DNA of 64,000 nucleotides from Lingula anatina. Taxonomy: Eukaryota; Brachiopoda; Lingulata; Lingulida; Lingulidae. The stretch is taken from positions 63,531 through 127,530 of the forward strand of contig NW_019775777.1 in assembly GCF_001039355.2 (NCBI RefSeq), written 5' to 3'. Positions within the stretch are counted from its first letter, which is position 1. Each line of letters begins with the position of its first letter. The notes below the pieces were generated by a model. That model ran no database searches, was not told the origin of the DNA, and saw only the letters and a program-made list of their open reading frames with translations. Of this stretch, positions 22,484-32,520 are shown piece by piece. Made by a program: the position numbers and the translations under genes.

Positions 22484-23110
22484 CTTAAAAGAGAACATAA
22501 ATATAATGTCAGTGAAGTTGTTCTGATGCTACATGAAGTAAATTATCAAGAAAATACACCTAATTTGTGTTACCTACAGTAGTAATGAAAATTCTGTGCG
22601 GTGATTAGACCTCTTTGTCCATAAAATCATTTGGCCCTGTGATGTTAGCAAAACCAGATTCAGATTTTCAAGCATGGTGACGCACAACAATGGATTTCTT
22701 TTCTATCACAGCCCTCTTCATCACATGCAAGCAATTGCTATTTATTCACTTTATATATTTTACCTTTTACATACAGGTTGACATTTGTACATTTACATAT
22801 AATTCTTATGCAATGGTTTTCCTAACTATGTCTGCGAAAAAGTACAAGCACCATTAACGAAAGCGACTCTTTGTTCTCAACAAGTTGGAAAGATAATTAC
22901 CCGACTTGTCATGTATTAAATGACCTACGGTAGTTTTTGACAATGAAGCTTTCAAAATAAATAATTTTAAGCCAAATATATAAATAATTTTAAGAGAAAT
23001 AAAATAAAACAAGCCATTTAAAATCGTTACCTTTGCGTTTACGACTCTAAGAAGAGTGATAATGGCGCGTAGGCGTACGCTCTTGTCCGGGGACCCCGCC
23101 AAAACTGTTC
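22484..23110 (-). other. 5' UTR exon and first intron of ZNF-A
   Basis: A donor GCAAAG|GTAACG at 23031/23030 on the minus strand ends an untranslated exon containing GCGCCATTATCA. The intron runs to the acceptor at 22485-22484. The 31-codon open frame through this exon (ATG at 23123) would run out of phase with the ZNF-A start, so at most it is an upstream ORF. Confidence 0.55.
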
Positions 23111-23450
23111 TAATCCCTGACATCTACATGACAACAGTAAACTAAATAGTGACCGGTAACTCTTTTGAAGAAGGAGATTCTTTTATCACTAATAAATAAA
23201 AACCACTACACCACTCCGCGTCCTTCTGTCGTGTTCATGAAGCACTCAACTATTATTATTATTATTATTATTATTATTGCATTTTGTTTGGCTTACTACC
23301 ATACACCGACCTTCTTTTCTGTACCGGTAACCACTGAAACAAGATGAATGCATTATCGATGTGTAGTTGTTTTCATCATTCTCGTACCTGAATCTCCTTC
23401 TTGTAAAGAGTGGCTATGTAAATAATGTAGGATTGTGCAATATTGGCGGG
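23110..23450. promoter_or_regulatory. divergent promoter region between ZNF-A and ZNF-B
   Basis: About 350 bp separates the two homologous untranslated first exons, which point away from each other. It includes a (TTA)n microsatellite (23251-23278). No TATA box is obvious. Both first exons carry GCGCCATTATCA near their 5' side, a possible shared initiator or YY1-like element. Confidence 0.5.
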
Positions 23451-23509
23451 ATCACCCTGGAGGGGGCTAACACTTGGGCGCCATTATCAAACCCGTGATA
23501 AATACAAAG
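23450..23509 (+). other. untranslated first exon of ZNF-B
   Basis: The sequence GGCGCCATTATCAAACC..TACAAAG|GTACAC ends in a splice donor at 23509/23510. It matches the form of the ZNF-A first exon (GCGCCATTATCA..GCAAAG|GTAACG). It would splice to the acceptor at 24891. The left limit is approximate. Confidence 0.5.
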
Positions 23510-24011
23510 GTACACTTATTTTTACTCAATTCTTGTAAATTCTATTTACATATATTTTATCTTATATAAGTTAAGAAACCTTTTTTTTTTGCTAATTTAG
23601 AAGGCTTTGGGCGATACTGACGAGCACAGCTGGGACGAAGAAAACGTTATGTTCGTTCATGTCAAGAATTAGGACACTACTAGAGTATAGGGAGTGGTTT
23701 AATCTTCAGTCTTGAAGTCAGAAGATCTGGTTAATCTTGTACCGATGAACACCTGTTGGCTCTGGGTTACGTGGTGCCACGGCGTGTAGTACATGTAGTC
23801 GTTTGCACTCTTAAATTTACAGTGAATTTGTGAGTTATGTACCTAGGATATATATGCCCCAGTATTGATAATCGCCCCTATTGTTACTTTCAAGTATTTT
23901 GCACCTCTTAGCAAAATAACATTACATGTACAACCAGCATCAATGCCCCTTGCATCTTTACACCCCTTCTCTTAATTTCTCTCTCTCACTCTAACACGTA
24001 CACACATACAG

Positions 24012-24025
24012 ACACACACACGCGC

Positions 24026-24058
<33 letters not shown>

Positions 24059-24066
24059 CACACACA
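24012..24066. repeat. (CA)n/(CG)n microsatellite
   Basis: CA dinucleotide run interrupted by CG and CGCA units, in the first intron of ZNF-B. Confidence 0.9.
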
Positions 24067-24923
24067 GTCTCCTTGCTGTCTTCTCACTTAGCACTTTGTT
24101 TGAAGCAGGTTCCTTAGTCTGACAGAGAAATTTATTGTTATAGGGCCTCATACAGCAGCTGGGCTGTATCCTCCCCGGGGAGACAAGATCATCACAGTAT
24201 GAAATGGCCAGCCATCAAACTGTTCTTATATTCAAGTTATATACCACATTATACCCCACTATTTATATATATGTTTGTAAGATTTTGTGAAGTATATTTC
24301 ACATAATTGTACAATCCAACTACCAGTACCTTTGGTTGAAAATAAACATTATTACTATTATTAACAAGAAGTGGTTTATGTGCAATAGATTTTTATATCT
24401 CACACTTTGTCCCCTTAAAAATTATGTTCTAAATGTCACATGTTTACTAGGGGAGAAATGTTGTGGGAGGATATGAGATACAGGAATAACATTGCAGGGA
24501 TGAATAGAGATACTGAGTATACACTATGGACACTATTGGTCTTTGTGCTTAATGCAAGTAGATTAACTGAATGACATATCACCTGTTGGCATTGTAAGGA
24601 ATACAGAAAACTGGTGATAATATGAGAATGTTGGAAACAGAAGGGGTTGGTTAATCTGTAAAACTGATTTATTCAGCGTGCGTTCCCTGTGGAGTTAGAA
24701 AAATCTAAGCACTCAGTAGACTAAAAGTGCCTATGGGATTTAGCCTTAATTTTGTTCCGAAGGTTATCATTAATTACTAAATAACATATATCATGGTATA
24801 TGTGTTGTAAATGTGTACAGTTTTTTTGAAATGTTATTTCATAATAAGTTATCAGAGCAAGCTCACTGAAGCTAAATGTTGCTCTTTTCAGAGTCTATTG
24901 AATTGAGGGAGCACATTTGGAAA

Positions 24924-27275
24924 ATGGCAGCTGAAGCTTTTAGTGATGTTGTATCAAATTACAAGCAGCATTCAGAAGCCTGTCTTTTAACTGGGAATTC
25001 AGAGCAGACATTTAGCATTAAAACTGAACCTGGACAGCTCTGTCCCAGTGAGACCAACGGATTGCCAGAGGGGATGACAAAAGCTCCAGACACAGAAATC
25101 TGTTGTGTAGATGGTCCCTGCACATTCTCAGAGATAAAAGATGAGCCCAGCGAGCAGTGCAGTAGTTGGAGCGGTGCAACTTCATCAGATAGTTGTGGAA
25201 ATGAAACCATTTCTTCAGCCTTGAAAATTGAACCAGGTAATGACGCATCTGTTCATGTGCATAACTACCAGGACATTAAAACTGAATTTAAACAGGAGCC
25301 TCTTCATGATTCAGTTTATGCTGGTACTCCTGGGGCAAGTATTACAACTGACAAAAAAAATTCAGCTTTCCCCAATGATCAAGTGCAAGATACCAAAACA
25401 CTCACACATTCACCCTCATTGTGTTCATTCCCTGGGCAAGCAGCAAATCGCTACCTGTGTTCTTTTTGCGGTGGGTTTTACCATTTTCCTGAAAAAGGAG
25501 AAAATGTTCCTCTTGAGAATGCAATACCAGACCAGGAAGTTTGTAGTTGTTGTAAGGAGTCCAGACATCCTGGTCCAGATATTAAAACTGACCCCGAGGA
25601 AGATGATACTAGTACATGTTGTTTCAGCATACAAGACCAGTCATCATCTGTTCAAACCGACCCAAAGTTCTCAAGCCATGAATCTGAATTGGTCTCAAAT
25701 TCTGAGAACAAACCTGTGGTGATTGGATACAAATTAAATGGGCTTTATCAGGGACGTTGGTACAGCATTCTTTATGATTGTAAAATCTGTGATAAAATAA
25801 TTGGGGGTAGGGATGAAATGCAGAAGCATGCTTTGTTTTCCCATGAAATAGGTACAGAGTTTCGGTGTGTTTGTGGTGATCCTATACCTTACCTGTCGTC
25901 TGGAAATGGACTTTCATATCATGCAAGAGTTACTCATGGGATAGAATCGTTGAAGCAGTTTACATGTACTTTGTGTGAAAAGTTAGTCCCAGAGTCTGAT
26001 GTAAAAGCACATTATGAGGATGAACATGGCCCTGATGCTAGTCCATTTCCTTGTGGCCTTTGTGGTTGGAAGTTATTTCGAAAGTCTAATTATAACAAGC
26101 ACATGCGGAAAGTTCACAGGCTGCGTTATGTTGAAAGTTGCCAAGATTGCGGTCTAAGGTTTGAAAGCTCTTTATCTTTACGTAAGCACATGAAAGAGAA
26201 ACATGCCTCTCGCAGGCATGTGTGTGAAATCTGTGGATACACAACCAAAAGAAAAAGTATGATAGACAATCATAAAGTTATGCATCATTTCAAGTCTGAA
26301 CAACAACCATGCGATAAATGTGATAAAGTATTCACTTCTTTAAAAAGTTTGCAGAGGCACAAAGAATGTTACCATGCAGTACACCAGGAAATGTGTAAGG
26401 AATGTGGCATATGTTATGATAATTGGGAAAATCATGTCTGTAGATATGACGAAAAAAAGTTTTTGTGTGAAGTTTGCGGCAATTTCATTGTCAACTGTGG
26501 CAAAATTCAACATTTAAGGAGTCACTATAATGTAAAGCTATATGTATGTTACTTGTGTAACAGAGAATTTACCAGAAAAGACAACCTGGACAAACATATT
26601 AGAGTTCACACAGGGAAAATGATAAAAGATTGTGAATACTGTGGAAAAGGCTTTGTAAATCACAGCAACTGGAAGCTGCACACCCGTCGACACGCAGAAA
26701 TAGGGCATGAGAAACCAGACAAACCAGATCCATCATTGTGTTTGGTAGAAGCTAGAAAGAAAAAGAATGGAAAAAGTGGAACATCGAAACAAAAGAACAA
26801 TACAGATTCTAAGAAAAGACCAACTATAAAGAGACCAAGGAAGCATGTCAGCAAGGACGTCAGTGATTGTGATACAGACAGCGAGTTAGATTCAGATGAT
26901 TATATGAGTGACCCTGGGAGAGAGGTGGACACTTTGACAGGCAGTGGCAGAAAATCTACATTTACTAAGAGAGGATCCTCTAGAGGGCTGAAAAGGAAAG
27001 CTCAGAAATTGACAAGCTATGTGGAGATCGACTCAGAGGCAGACTCTGAGGGAGATACTGCCAATAATTTTTGTCTGGAAGAAAAGTCAAAGACTGATGC
27101 TGACTGTTCCAATGTTGTTGAAAATGTGGATTTGGACAAGAAAGATGAAAAAGTTGTGTCAGATTCAAAAGAAGTGTATTTCATTAAGCAGAATTCAGAA
27201 GTGACCAATGATGTCAAATTAAATCAGTCTTGTAAAGTGCACCTTATCAGACTAGAAGACATGGAAAAGCTGTAA
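24924..27275 (+). CDS. ZNF-B: C2H2 zinc-finger paralogue of ZNF-A, 783 aa
   Basis: The exon starts at 24892 after TTTTCAG. Of the in-frame ATGs, the one at 24924 (AAAATGGCAGCTGAAG) matches the ZNF-A start and its context, while the ATG at 24876 lies in the intron, so I use 24924. Order: N-terminal array of psi-K-x-E/D motifs (IKTE, IKDE, LKIE, IKTE, FKQE, IKTD), about eleven C2H2-type fingers, basic region, acidic tail. Compared with ZNF-A it lacks the ~105-residue Tyr/Pro/His insert. One finger has lost its final histidine (ENHVCRYDEKKF versus ENHIDRYHQKKF). Two stretches (GMTKAPDTEICCVDGPCTFS and the last finger through the KKKNGKSG region) are almost identical to ZNF-A while the middle is diverged. 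Unnamed family; a nuclear regulator by inference. Confidence 0.9.
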   Translation: MAAEAFSDVVSNYKQHSEACLLTGNSEQTFSIKTEPGQLCPSETNGLPEGMTKAPDTEICCVDGPCTFSEIKDEPSEQCSSWSGATSSDSCGNETISSALKIEPGNDASVHVHNYQDIKTEFKQEPLHDSVYAGTPGASITTDKKNSAFPNDQVQDTKTLTHSPSLCSFPGQAANRYLCSFCGGFYHFPEKGENVPLENAIPDQEVCSCCKESRHPGPDIKTDPEEDDTSTCCFSIQDQSSSVQTDPKFSSHESELVSNSENKPVVIGYKLNGLYQGRWYSILYDCKICDKIIGGRDEMQKHALFSHEIGTEFRCVCGDPIPYLSSGNGLSYHARVTHGIESLKQFTCTLCEKLVPESDVKAHYEDEHGPDASPFPCGLCGWKLFRKSNYNKHMRKVHRLRYVESCQDCGLRFESSLSLRKHMKEKHASRRHVCEICGYTTKRKSMIDNHKVMHHFKSEQQPCDKCDKVFTSLKSLQRHKECYHAVHQEMCKECGICYDNWENHVCRYDEKKFLCEVCGNFIVNCGKIQHLRSHYNVKLYVCYLCNREFTRKDNLDKHIRVHTGKMIKDCEYCGKGFVNHSNWKLHTRRHAEIGHEKPDKPDPSLCLVEARKKKNGKSGTSKQKNNTDSKKRPTIKRPRKHVSKDVSDCDTDSELDSDDYMSDPGREVDTLTGSGRKSTFTKRGSSRGLKRKAQKLTSYVEIDSEADSEGDTANNFCLEEKSKTDADCSNVVENVDLDKKDEKVVSDSKEVYFIKQNSEVTNDVKLNQSCKVHLIRLEDMEKL

Positions 27276-27847
27276 GAGATCATATTCTGGGGTAGCGCTA
27301 GCAATTTTTATGACTAAGCCAAATCACCACTTTTTAATTTGTCAATTTGTTATCAAAATGGTAATAATTTGACTAAAACAAGTCAATCAGGCCCTTTTTC
27401 TTTAGCCAATTTAAGTCAGTTTTAGCATTTGGCTAAATTGGCGAGTGTTAGTGCTACCCCAGATATTGTTAGTGTTGACTACCTCTTCATAATAGCTGGA
27501 TTTCTAAGTTAAACAGATGACTGTTCAAAGTCAAGTTACAGTTAAAATGCCTTTGTAAAAGTTTTAGTTGTACATATGAAGTTACATTGCAATATCAATT
27601 ACACATAGTATTACATGTAGGCGCATGTTAGTCACCTATTGTGTTGCACATTCTGAGAGCAGAAAACGTAGCAAGACTGAGACTACTTTCACTTTTATTG
27701 TCAGTAGATGAGTTGAATTCGTGATAGTTCGACACATGATATACATGTATGTGAATTTAATATGGGTTTTTATTTATTGGAATGGCAAGATTTTTATGGT
27801 CTTTGAAAGAATTTGCACTACCATCAAGTATTTAATCGACAAATAAA
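27276..27847 (+). other. 3' UTR of ZNF-B with MITE and poly(A) signal
   Basis: Noncoding sequence after the stop. An AATAAA at 27842-27847 is a plausible poly(A) signal. The 176-bp MITE at 27287-27462 begins 12 bases after the stop codon and would be part of the transcript. Confidence 0.5.
27287..27462. mobile_element. MITE, CTGGGGTAG family, copy 1 (176 bp)
   Basis: Ends CTGGGGTAGCGCTAGCA and GTTAGTGCTACCCCAG are inverted repeats; the exact 5-bp direct duplication ATATT flanks it (27282-27286 and 27463-27467). Copy 2 is at 56870-57035 in opposite orientation. No coding frame. Confidence 0.88.
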
Positions 27848-28855
27848 TTGCACAAATTAATTATGTTAATACCCCAATGATTTTAATATATGTAATTTGT
27901 AATGGCAAAAGGTGGCAGGGTTAATTTATTTGTAAACTAATATTCAAGCAGATTTTAGTACATGCTAAGTCTCTTTAAATGCACCTAGGATTCTGGTAGG
28001 ATTATAAATGTTATTCTGACCGTATTCTTGGAATTTCAAAGACAAGTATATAAAGTCAGGTAAAAAAGTCCCTCACCCTCGCTTGGTCAAGCAAATGGCT
28101 TCACTACTCCTAGTATAAGGAATGGTAAAGAATGTACTTTAATCACTTACTATATCTAAGAATGTACCATGGATTAGTTAGGAATAAACCAAGATTTTTT
28201 GCATTCTGGGGTTCGGAACCAACATTTGGAACAGCTCAGAATTTTTATCTCGATTTCATGTATTCTAAAGAATTGCAAGAACTAACTGTGGATAAATAAA
28301 AATCAGTTAGAAGCTTCAAAAAATTATCACGATTAAACTAAGAACCCTTGTATTTATCAATTGCTGGTGTTTTGAGGATATCATAGTCTGTTCTCAGGGA
28401 CCAAAGTATTGAAAAAAAATGTAGTATTTTTAAAACTTTCAAACATACTGTGGTATTAAGTTAATCTGTGGAATCCTTTGACTGATAAAATTCACACACA
28501 GGAAGCTAAGGTGTATAAGTAGCTTTAGATAATATTTGACACGTAGCAAGCACCCCCAAGCTATAGTAATCCGATAGAGCTTGATTACATAGAGTACTTG
28601 GGAGTGCCCACCATGAAGGGCTGGACTTGTGTCTGAAGTAACCAATCAGTTTATAAGTTATGTGATTGACAATTTAATTGATAAAGTTTAGCATAAAATT
28701 TGTGAACTTAAATCATAAGGGGGAGATTGAGAGAGAGGGAGAGACTAAAGAGAGATTGGATTGAGGCTGGAAAGGGATCTTTATTGTACAATGTAACTTT
28801 TAGTCTAGCAAAATATATTCTGTTGAAGTTGCAACATGGAGTCATTTTATTCTTC
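27848..28855. other. intergenic, nothing recognised
   Basis: AT-rich, without a supported exon or repeat. A GA-rich patch (28720-28765) precedes the partial zinc-finger copy. Confidence 0.4.
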
Positions 28856-29459
28856 TTGTTGTAAGGAGTCCAGACATCCTGGTTCAGATATTAAAACTGA
28901 CCCCGAGGAAGATGATACTAGTACATGTAGTTTCAGCATACAAGACCAGTCATCGTCTGTTCAAACCGACCCAAAGTTCTCAAGCCATGAATCTGAATTG
29001 GTCTCATATTCTGAGAACAAACCCGTGGTGATTGGATACAAAGTAAATGGGCTTTATCAGGGACGTTGGTACAGCATTCTTTATGATTGTAAAAACTGTG
29101 ATAAAATCATTGGGGGTAGGGATGAAATGCAGAAGCATGCTTCGTTTTCCCATGAAATAGGTACAGAGTTTCGGTGTGTTTGTGGTGATCCTATACCTTA
29201 CCTGTCGTCTGGAAATGGACTTTCATATCATGCAAGAGTTACTCATGGGATAGAAACGTTGAAGCAGTTTACATGTACTTTGTGTGAAAAGTTAGTCCCA
29301 GAGTCTGATGTAAAAGCACATTATGAGGATGAACATGGCCCAGATGCTAGTCCATTTCCTTGCGGCCTTTGTGGTTGGAAGTTATTTCGAAAGTCCAATT
29401 ATAACAAGCACATGCGGAAAGTTCACAGGCTGCGTCATGTTAAAAGTTGGTCAATATAA
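28856..29459 (+). pseudogene. ZNF-C: internal fragment copy of ZNF-B
   Basis: 28856-29449 matches 25547-26140 of ZNF-B at a constant offset of 3309 with no indels. It spans the region from CCKESRHPG to the fourth finger. An ATG at 28836 in flanking sequence opens the frame, and the frame ends four codons beyond the breakpoint (SWSI then stop). It lacks the N-terminal SUMO array, most fingers and the tail. By eye I count nine replacement and about six silent differences from ZNF-B, which suggests weak or no constraint. The right breakpoint abuts the first unit of the tandem array. Confidence 0.85.
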
Positions 29460-31412
29460 TGATGAAAAAATTTTTCAATCCTATCTGGCCAAAATTGAAG
29501 AAAACTGCCAGTACCGGCCCTTATGAAAATCACTCAAACTCACCCAGAAACGACCTTAGATTTTTTCCAAACGTGATAAAAATCAATCTACCACACCTGT
29601 CATTCATAAAAAATGTGTAAATGCGCCTGGATCACTTCATTAAAGCCCCCAATTTCAGCTTTAAAGATGATCAAAAAATAACCTGAGAACAGAATCTAAG
29701 ACAGGTGGGTTGGCCAGAGTTCTTGCTCTATTTCTCGCTTAATTTTGACAAAATCACTCTTCCGGTACTTTATACTGACTACAAATGACCAAACACACCT
29801 ACCGGTCACTATAATGAAGAAAAAATTTTTTCTTCCCTACCTTGCCAAAATTGAAGAAAACTGACAGTGCCAGCACTTATGAAAATCACTCAAAATCACC
29901 CAGAATCGACCTGTCTCTGATTTTTCCAAAATGTGACAATAATCAATCTACTACACCTGTCATTCATAAAAAATGTGGAAAAGTGCCCTGATCACTTCAT
30001 TAAAGCCCCTAATTTCATCTTTAAAGAGGGGTGTGGAGAGAGTTTTGGCTCTATTTCTTTTTTAATAATGACACAACCACTCATCCAGTACTTAACACTC
30101 ACTACAAATGACCAAACACACCTACCTGTCACTATAATGAAGAAAAAAATTTTTCTTCCCTATCTGGCCAAAATTGAAGAAAACCGCCATATCCGGTGTA
30201 CCATGAAAATCTGACTCCCCTAAAATGTGACTCCCCAGTCAGATTTTCATTATGAAAATGTGACTCCCCAGTCAGATTTTCATAATGCAAATGTGACTCC
30301 CCCTATGAAATTTTGACTCCCCTTCCACAAAACTTCAAAAATGCACATTTTTAATTTTCTTATTTTTTCATGAAAATTATCACCTGCAAACTACAAAAAA
30401 AGGGCCTATGTATCCTCCATTTTACATACTACAAGATCACAGTCATATACTCAAAATAAAATAAGATTTATGAAGTTTTGTGGAGGGGAAGTCAAGTTTT
30501 CATGGGGGAGTCAGATTTTCATTATGTGCACATTTTTAATTTTCTTATTTTTTCATGAACATTTTCACCTGCATACTACAAAAAAAGTGCCAATATATCC
30601 TCCATTTTACATACTACAAGATCACAGTCATATACTCAAAATAAAGTAAGATTTATGAAGTTTTGTGGAGGGGGAGTCAAATTTTCATGGGAGTCAGATT
30701 TTCATGTTACACCGGCACTTATGAAAATCATAACAAAAAATCGACCCGTCTCCGATTTTCCCAAAATGTGACGAAAATCAATTTACCATACCTGTCATTC
30801 TTAAAAAATGTGGAAACATGCCTGAATTACTTCATTAAAGCCCCCAATTTCAGCTTTAAAGATTGTCAAAAAGCACACCTGGGAACAGGATTTGGAGAGA
30901 GGGGGGTGGAGAGAGTTTTGGCTCTATTTCTTCCTTAATAATGACACAACCACTCTTCCAGTACTTTACCCTCACTACAAATGACCAAACACACCTACCG
31001 GTCACTATAATGAAAAAAAAAATTTCATCCCTACCTGGCCAAAATTGAAGAAATCTCACAGTGCCGGCACTTATGAAAATCACTCAAAATCACCAAAAAT
31101 CGACCCGTCTCCGATTTTTCCAAAATGTGACGAAAATCAACCTACCACACCTGTCATTCATAAAAAATGTGGAAACACGCCCGGATCACTTCATTAAAGC
31201 CCCCAATTTCAGCTTTAAAGATTTGTCAAAAAGCACACCTGAGAATAGGATTTGGAGAGAGGGGGGGGTGGAGAGAGTTTTGGCTCTATTTCTGCCTTAA
31301 TAATGACACAACCACTCTTCCAGTACTTTATCCTCACTACAAATGATGAAACACACCTACCGGTCACTATAATGAAGAAAAAAATTTTTCATCCCTACCT
31401 GGCAAAAATTGA
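29450..31412. repeat. tandem array of ~325-360-bp units
   Basis: Units start at 29458, 29813, 30136, 31009 and 31371, each with the landmark AATGAAGAAAAAA followed by CTACCTGGCCAAAATTGAAG. Further shared blocks are CACCTGTCATTCATAAAAAA, CACTTCATTAAAGCCCCC and ACAAATGACCAAACACACCT. The third unit is lengthened by a nested element (30197-30711). The last unit is cut off after about 40 bp by a MITE remnant. Confidence 0.9.
30197..30711. mobile_element. 515-bp terminal-inverted-repeat element nested in the array
   Basis: Inverted ends TGTACCATGAAAATCTGACT and its inverse AGTCAGATTTTCATGTTACA. CCGG is present on both sides (30193-30196, 30712-30715), while other array units have a single CCGG at this place, consistent with a 4-bp target duplication. 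Inside, a ~165-bp block at 30342-30510 is repeated at 30528-30700, and short GTGACTCCCC..GTCAGATTTTCAT blocks form hairpins. No coding capacity. Confidence 0.75.
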
Positions 31413-31413
31413 A

Positions 31414-31442
31414 GTTAGTGCGATAGTCTCTGGGAATGGTCC
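31414..31442. mobile_element. right-end remnant of the TTCCCATACCTAGATC MITE family
   Basis: GTTAGTGCGATAG..CTCTGGGAATGGTCC matches the last ~30 bp of the copies at 13716-13968 and 39636-39888. It sits exactly where the tandem array stops. Confidence 0.6.
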
Positions 31443-32520
31443 CTCAGTATGTAGTCATGTGGTGTCATTTGATTTTTCACTTCAGCGCGATGAGACTTTA
31501 TATTGCATCCAGTGCTGCGGCAGTTGGGACTCTGGCTCCAAAATCGCCCATCACGGCAATGCCTGAAATGATCAAAATCTTGAGGATTGGCTTTTTTCTT
31601 TCTATATATTACCTGCAAATATATCACATGATAATATCACGGCAATCCATATGTAGTTGTCCCGACTCAATTTGTCAAAATTACATTTCATTTGATATCA
31701 AATATTTATAAATGAAAATTGTGCTCACTGATAACTCAATCAGAAATTTAATTATCTTAATTATTCTTAAAGTATCATTTGCTTACCTATACTCACTGAA
31801 AACTAAGATTGTCCTATCCTTCTGGATTTGTTCACCAACAGTTGCCAAATACTCAATCAGAATTTGAATTATTTCAGTATTTCTTTAAGTATAATGTATA
31901 ATTTACTAATTTATCCTCACTGATAACTAAAATTATCCTTGCTTTGTTTTTTTTCACCAACAGTTTTTTTTTATGAAAAGTAAAATTTTGCACAAGTGCT
32001 CATGTTCGTTTCACTTAATTGCAACAGAGAATTACATCTCATATTCATAACCTTGACAAAGTTAAATATTAATGTAGTGTGTGTGCCTGTGTGTGTGTGT
32101 GTGTGTGTGCGTGTGTGACAGGTATATATTTATATGAATGCGCACCCTAAATTATTTCATTTTATTTGTAAATACAATCCATGTATATCTAAGTGCAAAA
32201 TAGCCATTGTGTTTTAAATGTTGTGCAAAATTTTAATTGTAAAATCACTGAAATGTTTTTGGTACAAAATACTTGGCAGAAGGGCAGATTATTCCATTGA
32301 ACATTAATTTTCATTCTTTTGATGTTTCATACCAGTGTATTAAAATTAATTCATATGAAATATTCTTCTTCTTTTTACCTTTGGTATGTCCTGCTTATAA
32401 GTGATTATTATCATTCGATATCTGATGCAGTATTATTAACCCAAATAAAGGGAGTCGGATACTTATCACATACTATAATGTGCCAAGAATAATTTAAAAC
32501 AGGAACTTTAATATAGAAAC
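31443..32520. other. intergenic with diverged direct repeat and TG microsatellite
   Basis: Two diverged copies of a block beginning CTCACTGA(T/A)AACT and ending TTCACCAACAGTT occur between about 31725 and 31966. A (TG)n run is at 32076-32118. No coding region recognised. Confidence 0.5.

Noticed and set aside
22854-23123. 89-codon minus-strand frame starting MSGIRTVLAG
   Set aside because: It crosses a good donor (23031/23030) and, once spliced, is out of phase with the ZNF-A start. Treated as 5' UTR, at most an upstream ORF.
24876-24923. Upstream in-frame ATG for ZNF-B
   Set aside because: It lies before the acceptor at 24890-24891; the paralogue starts at the position matching 24924.
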